Shown one piece after another: positions 13,749 to 22,378 of a stretch of 33,860 nucleotides of DNA. Numbering within the stretch: the first letter of the stretch is position 1; the number at the start of each line of letters is the position of its first letter. Source of the stretch: Acidimicrobiia bacterium. GTDB lineage: Bacteria > Actinomycetota > Acidimicrobiia > Acidimicrobiales > Acidimicrobilacustridaceae. A program made the position numbers and the translations under genes. The notes beneath the pieces are model-generated. The model worked only from the letters and a program-made list of their open reading frames with translations. It was not told the DNA's origin and did no database searches. Where the stretch lies: NCBI GenBank assembly GCA_020832495.1, contig JAFIEP010000020.1, forward strand, positions 1-33,860, written 5' to 3'.

Positions 13749-15668
13749 TCAGCTCGACACCGGCCGGAGCTGGGGCGCCAGCCACTCGGCCACCATCTGT
13801 GCGCCGGGCTCGGTGTAGTGGATGCCGTCGTGGCGGACGTCGCGGTTGGCGTACCCTCCGGCGTGTCGGGCGATCCACTGGTCCAGGTCGACCACCGTCG
13901 CCAGCGGGCTGCGGTCGGCCACCGTGTGCAGGATCTCGTTCATGCGGGCCATGCGGGCCGGCTCGTGCTCGGGGAAGTCGGTGTCGAGGTCCACGTGCGG
14001 GTGGGTCAACCAGACGACGGTGGCCCCGGTGGAGGTGAGCACCTCGGTGGCCGCGCTGAGTTCACCGGCGTACCAGTCGTCGTAGGCGGGGTCACCGAAG
14101 GATCGCCACCCGTCGCCCAGATGCGGCAGTGACCGGTCGATGGCATCCCACGGCGATGCGCTGATCAACACGACGTCGGGGTCGAAGGTGGCCAGGTCCT
14201 CACGCCAGTACTGGTCCCATTGATTGCAGACCTCGGCGACCTCCCCCTCCCCGTAGGAGAGTCGCTTGTACCCACCTCGGCCCAGTCCGCAGCCAGGTAC
14301 CGCCCGCTTCCACACCGACAAACCCTCATCGGACGCCGGACCGCCGAGGAGGCCGTCGGCCAGGTTGTACGACACCGAGTCGCCCACCACCAGCAGCCGA
14401 ACAGGCTCGGGCTCCCCGGGAGCTTCGGCCGTGCTCGGTGTCGTCGGCGGTGGCGCCGCCATCTCGATGGCCTCGTGGGTGTCGGCGATCTCGAGCGGGG
14501 CCGGGCCGGTGTCGAGGGTGGCCACCACGATGCCGATGGCCAGCACCGCCGTGGCCACTGGCACGGCGATCAGGGCGCGAGGACCAACGAGGCGGGCGCC
14601 GGTGCGGATGGGTTGCTCGACCAGGTAGTAGGACACGAGGGCGAGCGCCACCGTCACGGCCAGGCGGAGGGCGAACAGCGGCGCTTCGGCCAGCCCGGTG
14701 CGCTCGGCGGTCAGCCACAGGAACACCGGCCAGTGGATGAGGTAGATGCCGTAGCTGATGAGCCCGAGGCCCCGCAGCGGCGCGAACGACAGCAGGCGGC
14801 GCACCGGCCCGTCGTAGCCGGCCGCCACGATCACCACGGCGGTCAGCCCGGCGGCACCCAGGAAGGCCCACGGATAGGTGTTCGTGCCGTCCAGGTCGAT
14901 CGACAGCCACAACACCGCGGTGGCGGCCAGCGCCACCGCCCCGGCGATCCCCAACGCCCGGCGAGCCCGGGGAGAACTGAGCGGCGGCAGGCGCGACACC
15001 AGGACCGCCAACAGCGCGCCGGTGAGGAACTCGGCGGCCCGGGTGTCGGTGCCGTAGTAGGCGCGGTCGCCCGCCTCGCCGGCCAACGCCCACATGAGCG
15101 CCGCCGACCCCACGAGGAGCGCCCCGAGCACCACCCCGAGCGACCGCAACGAGCCTCGTCGCCACCACAGCAACCCGGCGGCCAGGAGGGGGAGGACGAG
15201 GTAGAACTGCTCCTCGACGGCCAGCGACCAGTAGTGCTGCACCGGCGACGGGTTCGAGAAGAGGTCCTGGTAGCCCTGGCCGCCGGCGATGAACCGCCAG
15301 TTGACCACGTACCCCAGCGCCGAGAGAGCATCGGCGCGCAGGTTGCGCAACTGCATGGCATCCCCGATGGCCACGGTGAGCGCCACGATGCCGACCAACG
15401 TCACCATCGCCGCAGGCAACAGCCGACGTGCTCGCCGCGACCAGAAGCTGCGCAGGCTGATGCGCCCGGTGCGCTGGTGTTCGATGAGCAACAGCGAGGT
15501 AATGAGGTAGCCCGACAGCGCAAAGAACCCCGAGAGGCTGAGGAACGTGCCCCGCGCCCACGTCATCTCGGCGTGGTAGCAGAGGATGGCCAGGACGCCG
15601 ACGCCACGCCAACCGTCGAACGCCGGCTGGTAGGTGAGGCGCGGCCCGTCGGCCGAGGCCACCTCCAC
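13749..15668 (-). CDS. Acyltransferase-3 / SGNH-hydrolase membrane protein (OafA-like)
   Basis: The protein has about 639 residues if it starts at the GTG at 15668; the frame is open to 15974, but the domain begins right after 15668 (RLTYQPAFDGWRGVGVLAIL). OafA-type enzymes O-acetylate extracellular polysaccharide or peptidoglycan. The N-terminal half has about ten membrane helices with hallmarks of acyltransferase 3: FDGWRGVGVLAILCYH near the start, SLSGFFALSGYLIT, then RRARRLLPA, WSLAVEEQFYLVLPL and YGIYLIHWPVFLWL. The C-terminal third is an SGNH domain with GDSVSYNLADG (block I Ser) and a late DGIHYTEPGAQM that supplies the Asp-x-x-His dyad. The two-domain order is standard for the family. 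A weak ribosome site makes the start uncertain. Context (surface propellers, sulfatase-like enzyme) fits envelope modification. Confidence 0.88.
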   Translation of the reverse strand: MEVASADGPRLTYQPAFDGWRGVGVLAILCYHAEMTWARGTFLSLSGFFALSGYLITSLLLIEHQRTGRISLRSFWSRRARRLLPAAMVTLVGIVALTVAIGDAMQLRNLRADALSALGYVVNWRFIAGGQGYQDLFSNPSPVQHYWSLAVEEQFYLVLPLLAAGLLWWRRGSLRSLGVVLGALLVGSAALMWALAGEAGDRAYYGTDTRAAEFLTGALLAVLVSRLPPLSSPRARRALGIAGAVALAATAVLWLSIDLDGTNTYPWAFLGAAGLTAVVIVAAGYDGPVRRLLSFAPLRGLGLISYGIYLIHWPVFLWLTAERTGLAEAPLFALRLAVTVALALVSYYLVEQPIRTGARLVGPRALIAVPVATAVLAIGIVVATLDTGPAPLEIADTHEAIEMAAPPPTTPSTAEAPGEPEPVRLLVVGDSVSYNLADGLLGGPASDEGLSVWKRAVPGCGLGRGGYKRLSYGEGEVAEVCNQWDQYWREDLATFDPDVVLISASPWDAIDRSLPHLGDGWRSFGDPAYDDWYAGELSAATEVLTSTGATVVWLTHPHVDLDTDFPEHEPARMARMNEILHTVADRSPLATVVDLDQWIARHAGGYANRDVRHDGIHYTEPGAQMVAEWLAPQLRPVSS

Positions 15669-16048
15669 CCCGCCCGACTGGCGCTCCGTTCGCACTGCTC
15701 CGATCCCAACTCGAACTCGTTGGCCACGCCGACGACGTGCGCAGGCCGGTGCCCACGGACAACTGACGTGACCGGAGGTCGGCGACGCCGGACCGACGTG
15801 CTCGTTGCCCCCGAGGACAAGCGTATCGGTGGCGATGTGCGGCCGTCGGTCGACCCCGCAGACCCCGCGTCGACGACGCAGCTGATCCCCGGCGTTCCTC
15901 GGGCCCACCTGTCGGATTCGAGCGAACAGATCCGATTCGCCCGAGCCAGCCGGACTGCCCGACCGCCGGCTCACCCAGGAGACTGCAAGCTCACCCAGGA
16001 CGCTGCCCAGCTACGCTCACGGTGTCGCTGCGTCCTGGGAGCATGCTC
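15669..16048. other. Divergent intergenic region between acyltransferase and PD40-SLH genes
   Basis: About 380 bp hold no convincing gene. TACGCT on the minus strand near 15822 could promote the acyltransferase with a long leader. On the plus strand, TACGCT at 16012-16017 precedes the PD40-SLH gene. Confidence 0.4.
15969..16000 (+). repeat. Two 12-bp direct repeats in helical phase before the PD40-SLH promoter
   Basis: GCTCACCCAGGA occurs at 15969-15980 and again at 15989-16000. The similarity continues as CTGCnnGCT-like sequence, giving a 20-bp period (about two helical turns). The second copy covers the expected -35 region of the TACGCT box at 16012-16017, so a regulator dimer or an unusual sigma could bind here. 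Confidence 0.5.
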
Positions 16049-17953
16049 GTGAACCGGTCCGTCACCACTTCGCCTCGCCACCAGCCTGTCCGCTCCGGGC
16101 GAGGCCGCCGTCGAGCGCTGGTGGCCGTCGCCGCGCTGCTGGCAGCACTCGTCCCCGTGTCCGGGGTATCGGCCGACGGCTCGCCGTCCACCACGAGGGT
16201 GTCGGTGGCCTCCGACGGCACCGAAGCGAACGACCGAGCCTTCTCACCGTCGATCTCGGCAGACGGACGGTGGGCGGCGTTCTCCTCGCCAGCCACCAAC
16301 CTGGTGCCCGACGACACGAACGACGTCAGCGACGTGTTCGTGCACGACCTGCACTCCGGCAGCACCGAACGGATCTCCGTGGCCTCCGACGGAAGTGAGG
16401 GCGATGCCACCTCGGCCGGTAGCTCGCTGTCGGCAGACGGGCGGTACGTGGCGTTCACCTCGTTCGCCACCAATCTGGTGCCCGACGTCACGAACGACGT
16501 ACAGGACGTCTACGTCCGCGACCGGGTCGCCGGCACCACCGAGCGGGTCTCGGTCGCGTCCACCGGGGCGGAGGCCGACGGCGTGAGCACCGCGGCAACC
16601 ATCTCGGCGAACGGACGCTTCGTGACCTTCGCCTCGGATGCCACGAACCTGGTGCCCGACGACACCAACGACGCACGCGACGTGTTCGTGCACGACCGGA
16701 TGACCGGCGACACCGAACGGGTCTCGGTGGCCACCGATGGCGCCGAGGCGAACGGCACCTCCACCCGTCCGTCGCTGTCGGCCAACGGCCGCTACGTGAC
16801 CTTCGACTCCGAAGCCACCAACTTGGTGCCCGGCGACACCAACGACGCACGCGACGTGTTCGTGCACGACCGGTCGACCGGGACGACCGAACGGGTCTCG
16901 CTGGCACACGACGGGTCCGAGGCTGACGACACGAGTTCCAACGCGTCGATCTCGCCCAGTGGCCGCCACATCGCCTTCTCGTCGCCGGCAACGAACCTGG
17001 TGCCGGGCGACACCAACGACGAATGGGACGTGTTCGTCCACGACCGCAAGGACGGATCGATCGAGCGGGTGTCGGTGGCCACCGACGGCACCGAGGCGAA
17101 CGGCGGCTCGGGTGGTGCCTCGATCGGAGCCGGCGGACGGCACGTGTCGTTCCACACCACCGCCACCAACCTCGCCCCCGGGACAACTGGCGAGGACAAC
17201 CACGTGCTCGTCCGAGACCGGCGCGACGCCACGACCGAGGTGGTCTCGGTGGCCCTCGGCGGCTCGGGAGGCAACAGCGCCTCCCAGGCGTCGTCGCTGA
17301 CGCCGAGAGGGCGGTTCGTGACCTTCCTCTCCTTCGCGTCGGATCTGGTGGCCGGGGACACCAACGACACCTGGGATTCGTTCGTGCGGGACCGTGGACC
17401 GCAGTGCGTCACGGGGTTCGGCGACGTCGCCCCACTGCACCAGTTCTGTGCCGAGATCGAGTGGATGGTGGCCGAAGGCATCACCACCGGCTTCGACGAC
17501 GACACCTTCCGACCCACTGCGCAGCTCAGTCGCATGGCCATGGCCGCCTTCTTGTACCGCGCTGCGGGCGAGCCGGCCGTGACCCTTCCCGCCGAACCCA
17601 CCTTCGACGACGTCGACGCGGCCCACCCCTTCCGCACCGAGATCGAGTGGATGGTGGCCGAAGGGATCACCACCGGCTTCGACGACGACACCTTCCGACC
17701 CACCGCACCGCTGAGCCGCATGGCCATGGCGGCGTTCCTGCACCGCTCGATGGGCGAACCAGCCGTGACCGTGCCGTCACCGGTGACGTTCGCCGACGTC
17801 GACGACGCCCATCCCTTCGTGGTCCCCATCGAATGGATGGTGTTCGAAGGCATCACCACTGGCTTCGACGACGACACCTTCCGGCCGGCCAACCCGCTCA
17901 GCCGCCAAGCCATGGCGGCCTTCCTCGAACGCGCCGACGACGTCGTGCTCTAG
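16049..17953 (+). CDS. Secreted PD40/TolB-like seven-repeat propeller with three SLH-like repeats
   Basis: The protein has 634 residues from a GTG at 16049, chosen because GGGAG lies 7 nt upstream; a GTG at 16022 and an ATG at 16043 are in frame. The signal peptide is RRRALVAVAALLAALVPVSG with cleavage near VSA-DG. Seven repeats of about 57 residues follow, each of the form (T/I)E(R)VSVA(S/T)DGxEAN...SxSxxGR(Y/F)V(A/T)F.S.ATNLVPxDTND..DVFVHDR. This is the WD40-like PD40 pattern and would close one seven-bladed propeller. The last 160 residues are three SLH-like repeats, each carrying IEWMV.EGITTGFDDDTFRP and SR.AMAAFL. It probably sits on the cell surface as a binding or scaffold protein. No enzyme motif is seen. 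The gene converges with the DJ-1 gene, their stop codons overlapping in CTAG (17950-17953). Confidence 0.87.
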   Translation: MNRSVTTSPRHQPVRSGRGRRRALVAVAALLAALVPVSGVSADGSPSTTRVSVASDGTEANDRAFSPSISADGRWAAFSSPATNLVPDDTNDVSDVFVHDLHSGSTERISVASDGSEGDATSAGSSLSADGRYVAFTSFATNLVPDVTNDVQDVYVRDRVAGTTERVSVASTGAEADGVSTAATISANGRFVTFASDATNLVPDDTNDARDVFVHDRMTGDTERVSVATDGAEANGTSTRPSLSANGRYVTFDSEATNLVPGDTNDARDVFVHDRSTGTTERVSLAHDGSEADDTSSNASISPSGRHIAFSSPATNLVPGDTNDEWDVFVHDRKDGSIERVSVATDGTEANGGSGGASIGAGGRHVSFHTTATNLAPGTTGEDNHVLVRDRRDATTEVVSVALGGSGGNSASQASSLTPRGRFVTFLSFASDLVAGDTNDTWDSFVRDRGPQCVTGFGDVAPLHQFCAEIEWMVAEGITTGFDDDTFRPTAQLSRMAMAAFLYRAAGEPAVTLPAEPTFDDVDAAHPFRTEIEWMVAEGITTGFDDDTFRPTAPLSRMAMAAFLHRSMGEPAVTVPSPVTFADVDDAHPFVVPIEWMVFEGITTGFDDDTFRPANPLSRQAMAAFLERADDVVL

Positions 17954-18468
17954 GAACTCCCGGCGAGGCGGGCGGCGATCGAGGCGGCAAAGGCCTCGAG
18001 GTCGTCGGGCTTGCGCGAGGTGATGACGTTGCCGTCCTCGACCACTTCCTCGTCCACCCAGGTGGCACCGGCGTTGAGCAGGTCGACCCGGATGGAGGGC
18101 CACGACGTGACGGTGCGGCCGTCCACCGCGTCGGCGTCGATGAGCAGTGAGCCGGCGTGGCAGACCGCGGCCACCACCTTGTCCTCGGCGTTCATTTCCC
18201 GCACGAAGGCCACGGCGTCCTCGTCGAGGCGCAACTTGTCGGGGGCGTAGCCGCCGGGGACGACGACGGCGTCGAACTCGTCGGCGGCCAACGAGTCGGT
18301 GGCCACCTCGGCGGCCACCTTCTCGTCCCCGCGCTTGCCGGTGTAGATGGACCCAGCCGTCGGGCCGGCGACCACTACGTCGTGGCCGGCGGCTTCGAGA
18401 CGTTCACGGGGCAGGCGGTACTCGGAGTCCTCGAAGTCCTCTTCGATCAGCACGGCGATGCGGGCCAT
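17950..18468 (-). CDS. DJ-1/PfpI family protein (glutamine-amidotransferase fold)
   Basis: The protein has 172 residues from an ATG at 18468, with GAGGAG 6 nt upstream. The family includes deglycase or stress proteins and intracellular proteases. Seen are the N-terminal strand MARIAVLIEEDFEDSEYRLP with the conserved Glu of the active site, FDAVVVPGGYAPDKLR, and the nucleophile elbow AAVCHAGSLL, where the Cys is followed by His as in PfpI/YhbO-type members. SWPSIRVDLLNAGATWVDEE is the usual C-terminal block. The length matches PfpI-type proteins, and the protein is cytoplasmic. It is transcribed towards the PD40-SLH gene and separated from the sulfatase gene by 119 bp, so it may have its own promoter. 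Confidence 0.92.
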   Translation of the reverse strand: MARIAVLIEEDFEDSEYRLPRERLEAAGHDVVVAGPTAGSIYTGKRGDEKVAAEVATDSLAADEFDAVVVPGGYAPDKLRLDEDAVAFVREMNAEDKVVAAVCHAGSLLIDADAVDGRTVTSWPSIRVDLLNAGATWVDEEVVEDGNVITSRKPDDLEAFAASIAARLAGSS

Positions 18469-18587
18469 GTACGTCTCCTCGTCGGTGTGCGGGTTCGATG
18501 GCGCTGGCCGCACCCTCGCTGCGTCGTCGAGTGCGGCCGACACGACCTGCCTACCCGACCGACGCCGGATCATGTCCGTCAGCGACC

Positions 18588-20303
18588 TCAGCCCCCGGTC
18601 GGGCAGCGGGATGAACGGCCGGGCGTCGGTTGCACGTCGTACACGCCGGTGGCTTCACCGTCGTCGTCGAGCGCCACAAGGGCCATCGAGCCGATGGTGG
18701 GCACGTCGTCGGGGTCCACCAGCACGTGGAAGAACGAGGGTCGCTCGGCGATGTGGGCTGCGGCGCGCGGCCATGGCGTCAGCACCGGCGAGGCACCCAC
18801 CAGCACCCCGTCGACCACCAGCCCGACGTAGGTGTCCGGCGTCGGTGGCGGACCGTCGAGGTGACCCGACAACGCCACGTCCCAGCCGCAGCTCCCCCGA
18901 CTCGAGCCGACGACGTCGTCGAGCGCGTCGACGTACGCCACCCCGGCGTCCGCCAGCGCCTCTCCGCCCGATCCCCCACCGAGGACCTCTGACGACCACG
19001 CAGTCCCGAGCCGGTCGCCGATGGCCGTAGGTAAACCGGCTCGGATGGCGCGCGCCGCCAGGCCGTCCCACCCGGGCCCCGGCCGCACCTCGCCGCTGAC
19101 CTCGCGGCGGGCCGACTCGTCCACGGGGCCGAAGTTCAGCGGGGCGCCCTCCTCGTAGGGCCACTCGTCGGTGACCACCACGCGCTCGTGGCCACCCACG
19201 TCGTCGGGCAGGGCCACGCCGGCCGCCTCGGCGATGATCGGCAGCAGTTCGGTGGCCGTGCGAGGCTCGTCGACCACCCGACCCGCCCGCTGTCCGGGTT
19301 CCTTGACGAACATCGGCACCCAGACCAGCTCTCGATGGTTGTCGTCGAGGATGTCGCGGGTGTTGCGGCTGGCTCCGAGTTCGATGCCGTGGTCGGCGGT
19401 GACGATGACCAACGCCTCGTCCCACTCGCCGCGCGCCTCGATGGCATCCATCCACTGCCCGACCACCACGTCGGTGTAGCCGAGCTGCCAGAGGTACTCG
19501 ATGCGTCCGGCCGTCTCGGAGAACCACGGGTCGGGCGCCCAGCGCGACCCCAGGTTCGGCGGGTCGTCGATCCCGTAGCGGGTGCCGTCGGGCAACCACT
19601 GCCACGGGGTGTGCGGGAACAACAGGTGGACCACGTGCAGCGTGGCCTGAGGCCAGTCGCCCTCGAGGAGCTCGACCTCGAAGGCCTCGTACACCTCGTG
19701 GGCCTGCCGCTCCTCGACCTCGGGGTAGGGCAGCCGGTCGGGACACAGCTCCGGGCGGCACAGCCACGAGTTGTGCTCGGCTCCGTGGATGGCCCATCCG
19801 GCGTCGGCCAGCAGGTCGAACGCGTTGGAGGGGTACTCCTCGGGGGTGGCCAGCGCGTTGCGGGGCAGGACACCGCTCAGCATGGCCGGCACGGAGTGGA
19901 TGGTGCGCCCCGAGTGGATGGTCCAGTTCGTGTACCAGGTGGATCTGGACGCCAGCTCGGCGAAGCGGGGGAAGCGAGTCGAGTTGAGCGCGCCGTCGTG
20001 CAGCAGGTCGACGAGCGACACCTCGTCGAGCACCAGGACGTACACGGGAGCCGGTCCGTCGACGGGCACGGGTGGCGGGTCGAGCGCCACGGTGTCGGTG
20101 ATCGTGGTGTCCGTGGGGACGACCGGATCCTCGGGACCGGGTGGGTCGGCCGACTCGGACGATCCTGCGCAGCCTGCTGCCACCACGGCGAGCACCAAGA
20201 GAGCGCCCAGCAGGTGCCCGAGTCGTGTCCGGTGAGCGGCGCGGCGGGCGTGGCGGGTTCCACCCTGACGTGTGCCGGCGACGGAGGTCGGGGGAGCCCA
20301 CAT
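18588..20303 (-). CDS. Sulfatase-like (alkaline-phosphatase superfamily) lipoprotein
   Basis: The protein has 571 residues from an ATG at 20303; TAACCT lies 10 nt before it. The signal peptide LLGALLVLAVVAAGC ends in a lipobox Cys45, so the enzyme should be anchored outside. Landmarks of the sulfatase/phosphoglycerol-transferase fold are YVLVLDEVSLVDLL with metal-ligand Asp93, GRTIHSVPAMLSG with candidate nucleophile Thr134, HVVHLLFPHTPWQWLPDG (His226, His231) and IVTADHGIELG (Asp304, His305). There is no CxPxR formylglycine motif, so a Thr-nucleophile transferase or phosphohydrolase is more likely than a true sulfatase. The last 170 residues are a less conserved beta-rich domain. Acting on surface glycopolymers would fit the neighbouring acyltransferase, but this is inference. 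Confidence 0.82.
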   Translation of the reverse strand: MWAPPTSVAGTRQGGTRHARRAAHRTRLGHLLGALLVLAVVAAGCAGSSESADPPGPEDPVVPTDTTITDTVALDPPPVPVDGPAPVYVLVLDEVSLVDLLHDGALNSTRFPRFAELASRSTWYTNWTIHSGRTIHSVPAMLSGVLPRNALATPEEYPSNAFDLLADAGWAIHGAEHNSWLCRPELCPDRLPYPEVEERQAHEVYEAFEVELLEGDWPQATLHVVHLLFPHTPWQWLPDGTRYGIDDPPNLGSRWAPDPWFSETAGRIEYLWQLGYTDVVVGQWMDAIEARGEWDEALVIVTADHGIELGASRNTRDILDDNHRELVWVPMFVKEPGQRAGRVVDEPRTATELLPIIAEAAGVALPDDVGGHERVVVTDEWPYEEGAPLNFGPVDESARREVSGEVRPGPGWDGLAARAIRAGLPTAIGDRLGTAWSSEVLGGGSGGEALADAGVAYVDALDDVVGSSRGSCGWDVALSGHLDGPPPTPDTYVGLVVDGVLVGASPVLTPWPRAAAHIAERPSFFHVLVDPDDVPTIGSMALVALDDDGEATGVYDVQPTPGRSSRCPTGG

Positions 20304-20540
20304 GGTGGCCGGCAGGTTAGCGGCGAGGGGTCGTCGAACCACGGCGGGCCCGACAGCTGGAGGTCGCTCGCTGCGGCTGCCGTGATGCGGCATGGATCGA
20401 GATCGCGACGCTCGTGACCAGGGGCTGAACCCACCCGAGGGTCGCCATCTTCGAGCGGCCGTTCGCCGGCTGCGATCACCTGGTAAATGAAGCTAATCGC
20501 CGCATGTCGCTTCTCGCTGCCCGGTCGATACCCTGAGTAG
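20304..20540. promoter_or_regulatory. Divergent promoter region of the sulfatase-like and Tat-propeller genes
   Basis: On the minus strand TAACCT (20314-20319) is a -10 candidate 10 nt before the ATG at 20303. On the plus strand TACCCT (20529-20534) ends 6 nt before the ATG at 20541 with no ribosome site, predicting a leaderless mRNA. The remaining 200 bp hold no gene that I can support. Confidence 0.5.
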
Positions 20541-21377
20541 ATGTCCCCCCCGAATCGCCGCACGTTCATCCTCGGCGCCACGGCGGTCACCGGGGCGGCG
20601 TGGGTCACCCCGATGGTGTGGTCGACACCCGCTGCGGCACAGGCGACCCTCCCGGGTGCCACCTGGGTGACGGTCGGCAACCAGACCGGCCAGACCTCGG
20701 TGCTGCGGACGTCGACCGAACCGTTGACGACGTGGACCGTCGCCAATCCGACCGCCACCGCGCCACTGACCGGCGTGGCCAGCAACGGCGTCCGCTGGGT
20801 CACGGTCAGCTCCGGCGGCGTCATCCGCACCACGGCCACGCCAACCGATCCCACCAGTTGGGTGGCCCCGACGACGGCAACGAACGCGCTGGCGGACGTG
20901 GCCGCCGGCGGCGGTCGTTGGGTGGCCGTCGGCTCCCAAGGCGTCCTGCGCACGACGCTCGACGCCACCCACGGGTGGACAGCAGCCAACATCGCCGGCG
21001 GTGGCAGCCTCAACGGTGTGGCCACCGACGGCTCCCGGTGGGCGGTGGTCGCCGACAACGGTGTCATCCGCACCACCACCACACCGCAGACCGACACGAG
21101 CTGGACCACCAACACCACGTCGGATACTGCCCTGAACGCGGTGACCTTCGGAGGCGGCCGATGGATGGCCGTGGGGAACGGCGGACGTGTTCGCACCGCG
21201 ACCGACGCCACACAGACCTGGGCCACCGCCAACATCGCCGGGCTGACCACAGCGGTCAACGACGTGGCCACCGACGGGACACGGTGGGTGGTGGTGGGCA
21301 ACAGCGGACTCATCCGCACCACACTCACCCCGACCGACACCGGGAGTTGGGTGGTTGTGGGCCCCGGTCCTGGATAA
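20541..21377 (+). CDS. Tat-exported YCF48-like propeller protein, ended by an in-frame TAA
   Basis: The protein has 278 residues from an ATG at 20541, with a leaderless-type box upstream. The N-terminus NRRTFILGATAVTGAAWVTP is a twin-arginine signal, cleaved near PAAAQA. Six repeats of about 38-41 residues follow, with the core LxxVAxxGxRWVxVGxxGxIRTTxxPTDxxSW, like YCF48/sialidase-type propeller blades. The frame stops at TAA (21375-21377), but the same frame continues without interruption for 50 more codons that encode a perfect seventh repeat. Seven is the number needed to close the ring, so this product should be an unfinished propeller unless the stop is read through, is a sequencing error, or is a recent nonsense mutation. 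The function of the intact protein is unknown; it would be a folded secreted protein. Confidence 0.8.
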   Translation: MSPPNRRTFILGATAVTGAAWVTPMVWSTPAAAQATLPGATWVTVGNQTGQTSVLRTSTEPLTTWTVANPTATAPLTGVASNGVRWVTVSSGGVIRTTATPTDPTSWVAPTTATNALADVAAGGGRWVAVGSQGVLRTTLDATHGWTAANIAGGGSLNGVATDGSRWAVVADNGVIRTTTTPQTDTSWTTNTTSDTALNAVTFGGGRWMAVGNGGRVRTATDATQTWATANIAGLTTAVNDVATDGTRWVVVGNSGLIRTTLTPTDTGSWVVVGPGPG

Positions 21378-21530
21378 GGGGCGCTCCAGGGCGTCGCCAC
21401 CGACGGTGTGGCCTGGGTGGCGGTCGGCGACGGCGGGCAGATCCGGGCCACCACCACTCCGGCGGCGGCCGGGAGCTGGACCATCGTGACGAACGCGTCG
21501 TCGACGCTCCGAGCCATCGCCGCGCTGTAG
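21378..21530 (+). pseudogene. Severed seventh blade of the Tat-exported propeller
   Basis: This segment is directly in frame after the TAA at 21375-21377. It encodes GALQGVATDGVAWVAVGDGG, then QIRATTTPAAAGSWTIV, and finishes LRAIAAL before TAG at 21528-21530. It matches the six preceding repeats position by position and has no start codon or ribosome site of its own. The linker around the stop (between SW of repeat 6 and L of repeat 7) is 11 codons including the stop, where the complete repeats have 9, so a small insertion may have introduced it. Confidence 0.75.
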
Positions 21531-21659
21531 AGGGCGCGTCACGTGGCGTCCGGTACCGGCCCGGAAGTGGCCGGGGCGGGGCGGTTCGACGGAAGGTCGT
21601 CCGAGGAGCGAACCGGCCACGTCCGGTGAGCGAGCGGCGTCGGCTGCCCGGCCGGTCGG

Positions 21660-21665
21660 TAGCGT
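21660..21665 (+). promoter_or_regulatory. -10 box for a leaderless TetR transcript
   Basis: TAGCGT is followed by 7 nt and the GTG at 21673. This favours 21673 over the GTG at 21664, which overlaps the box. The gap 21531-21659 shows nothing else. Confidence 0.45.
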
Positions 21666-21672
21666 GAGGGAC

Positions 21673-22341
21673 GTGCCCGACCTCGAGCAACGACGAGAGG
21701 ATGCCGCTCGACCCGAGCGGCGCGGTCGGGGCCGACCCACCGGCAGCGACACCATGGCCACCCGCGCCGCCATAATGCAGGCGGCCAGGCGGCTGTTCGC
21801 CCAGTCCGGCTACCGCGGTGTGTCCATGGATGCCGTGGCGCGAGCCAGCAACGTCGACCCCAGGACGATCCACTACCACTTCGGTTCCAAGCGCGGCGTG
21901 TTCGACGCCGCCACCGAGCAGGCCCTGCAGCGCTTCGCCACCGAGGTCGACCGGCTGGTGTTCTGCCACCGGTCACTGCCCGCCCGCCTGGACGGCTACA
22001 TCGAGGTGTTCCGGACGTTGTACGACGAGGATCCGACGCTCGTGGCCCTCATCGGTGTCCTCTTGGTCGAATCCCTGGCGCCACCCGACGATCCAGCGGG
22101 TCCGCCATCCAACGCCACCGGCGAACACCTCCGGACGCTCATCGAGGTCGTCGTCGACGATGGCATTGCCCGAGGCGAGGTGCGCGACGGCGTCGACCGC
22201 AACGGGGCCGTCGAACTGCTCCGCGCCATCGGCATGGGCCTGGCGCTGGCCCCCCTCGAGGAGCCCTCCGCCTACCCGGCGTTGCTCGACGTGCTCGGGT
22301 CGCTGGTGCACGGCGAGCTGTTCAGCGCGACCACGGACTGA
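21673..22341 (+). CDS. TetR/AcrR family transcriptional regulator
   Basis: The protein has 222 residues from a GTG at 21673. The N-terminal helix-turn-helix is typical: TRAAIMQAARRLFAQSGYRG, then VSMDAVARASNVDPRTIHYH and FGSKRGVFDAA. The ligand domain (about 90-222) is helical and varied, with LPARLDGYIEVFRTLYDEDP and an ending LLDVLGSLVHGELF. A basic, Arg/Gly-rich N-terminal arm (ERRGRGRPTG) would contact the minor groove. It is encoded alone: the propeller gene lies upstream on the same strand, and a long hairpin then the hydrolase gene on the other strand follow. The target genes cannot be deduced, but repression of itself or a nearby gene is usual. Confidence 0.92.
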   Translation: MPDLEQRREDAARPERRGRGRPTGSDTMATRAAIMQAARRLFAQSGYRGVSMDAVARASNVDPRTIHYHFGSKRGVFDAATEQALQRFATEVDRLVFCHRSLPARLDGYIEVFRTLYDEDPTLVALIGVLLVESLAPPDDPAGPPSNATGEHLRTLIEVVVDDGIARGEVRDGVDRNGAVELLRAIGMGLALAPLEEPSAYPALLDVLGSLVHGELFSATTD

Positions 22342-22378
22342 CCCGCCGACAGCACCGCCGCCCTCGCCACCCAATTGC

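Noticed and set aside
14220-16052. Long plus-strand open frame opposite the acyltransferase gene
   Set aside because: It is a GC-bias shadow rich in Arg, Gly and His without domains, whereas the minus strand encodes a complete acyltransferase-3/SGNH protein.
18588-20303. A genuine arylsulfatase call
   Set aside because: The formylglycine motif CxPxR is absent and the candidate nucleophile is a Thr, so only the superfamily is supported.
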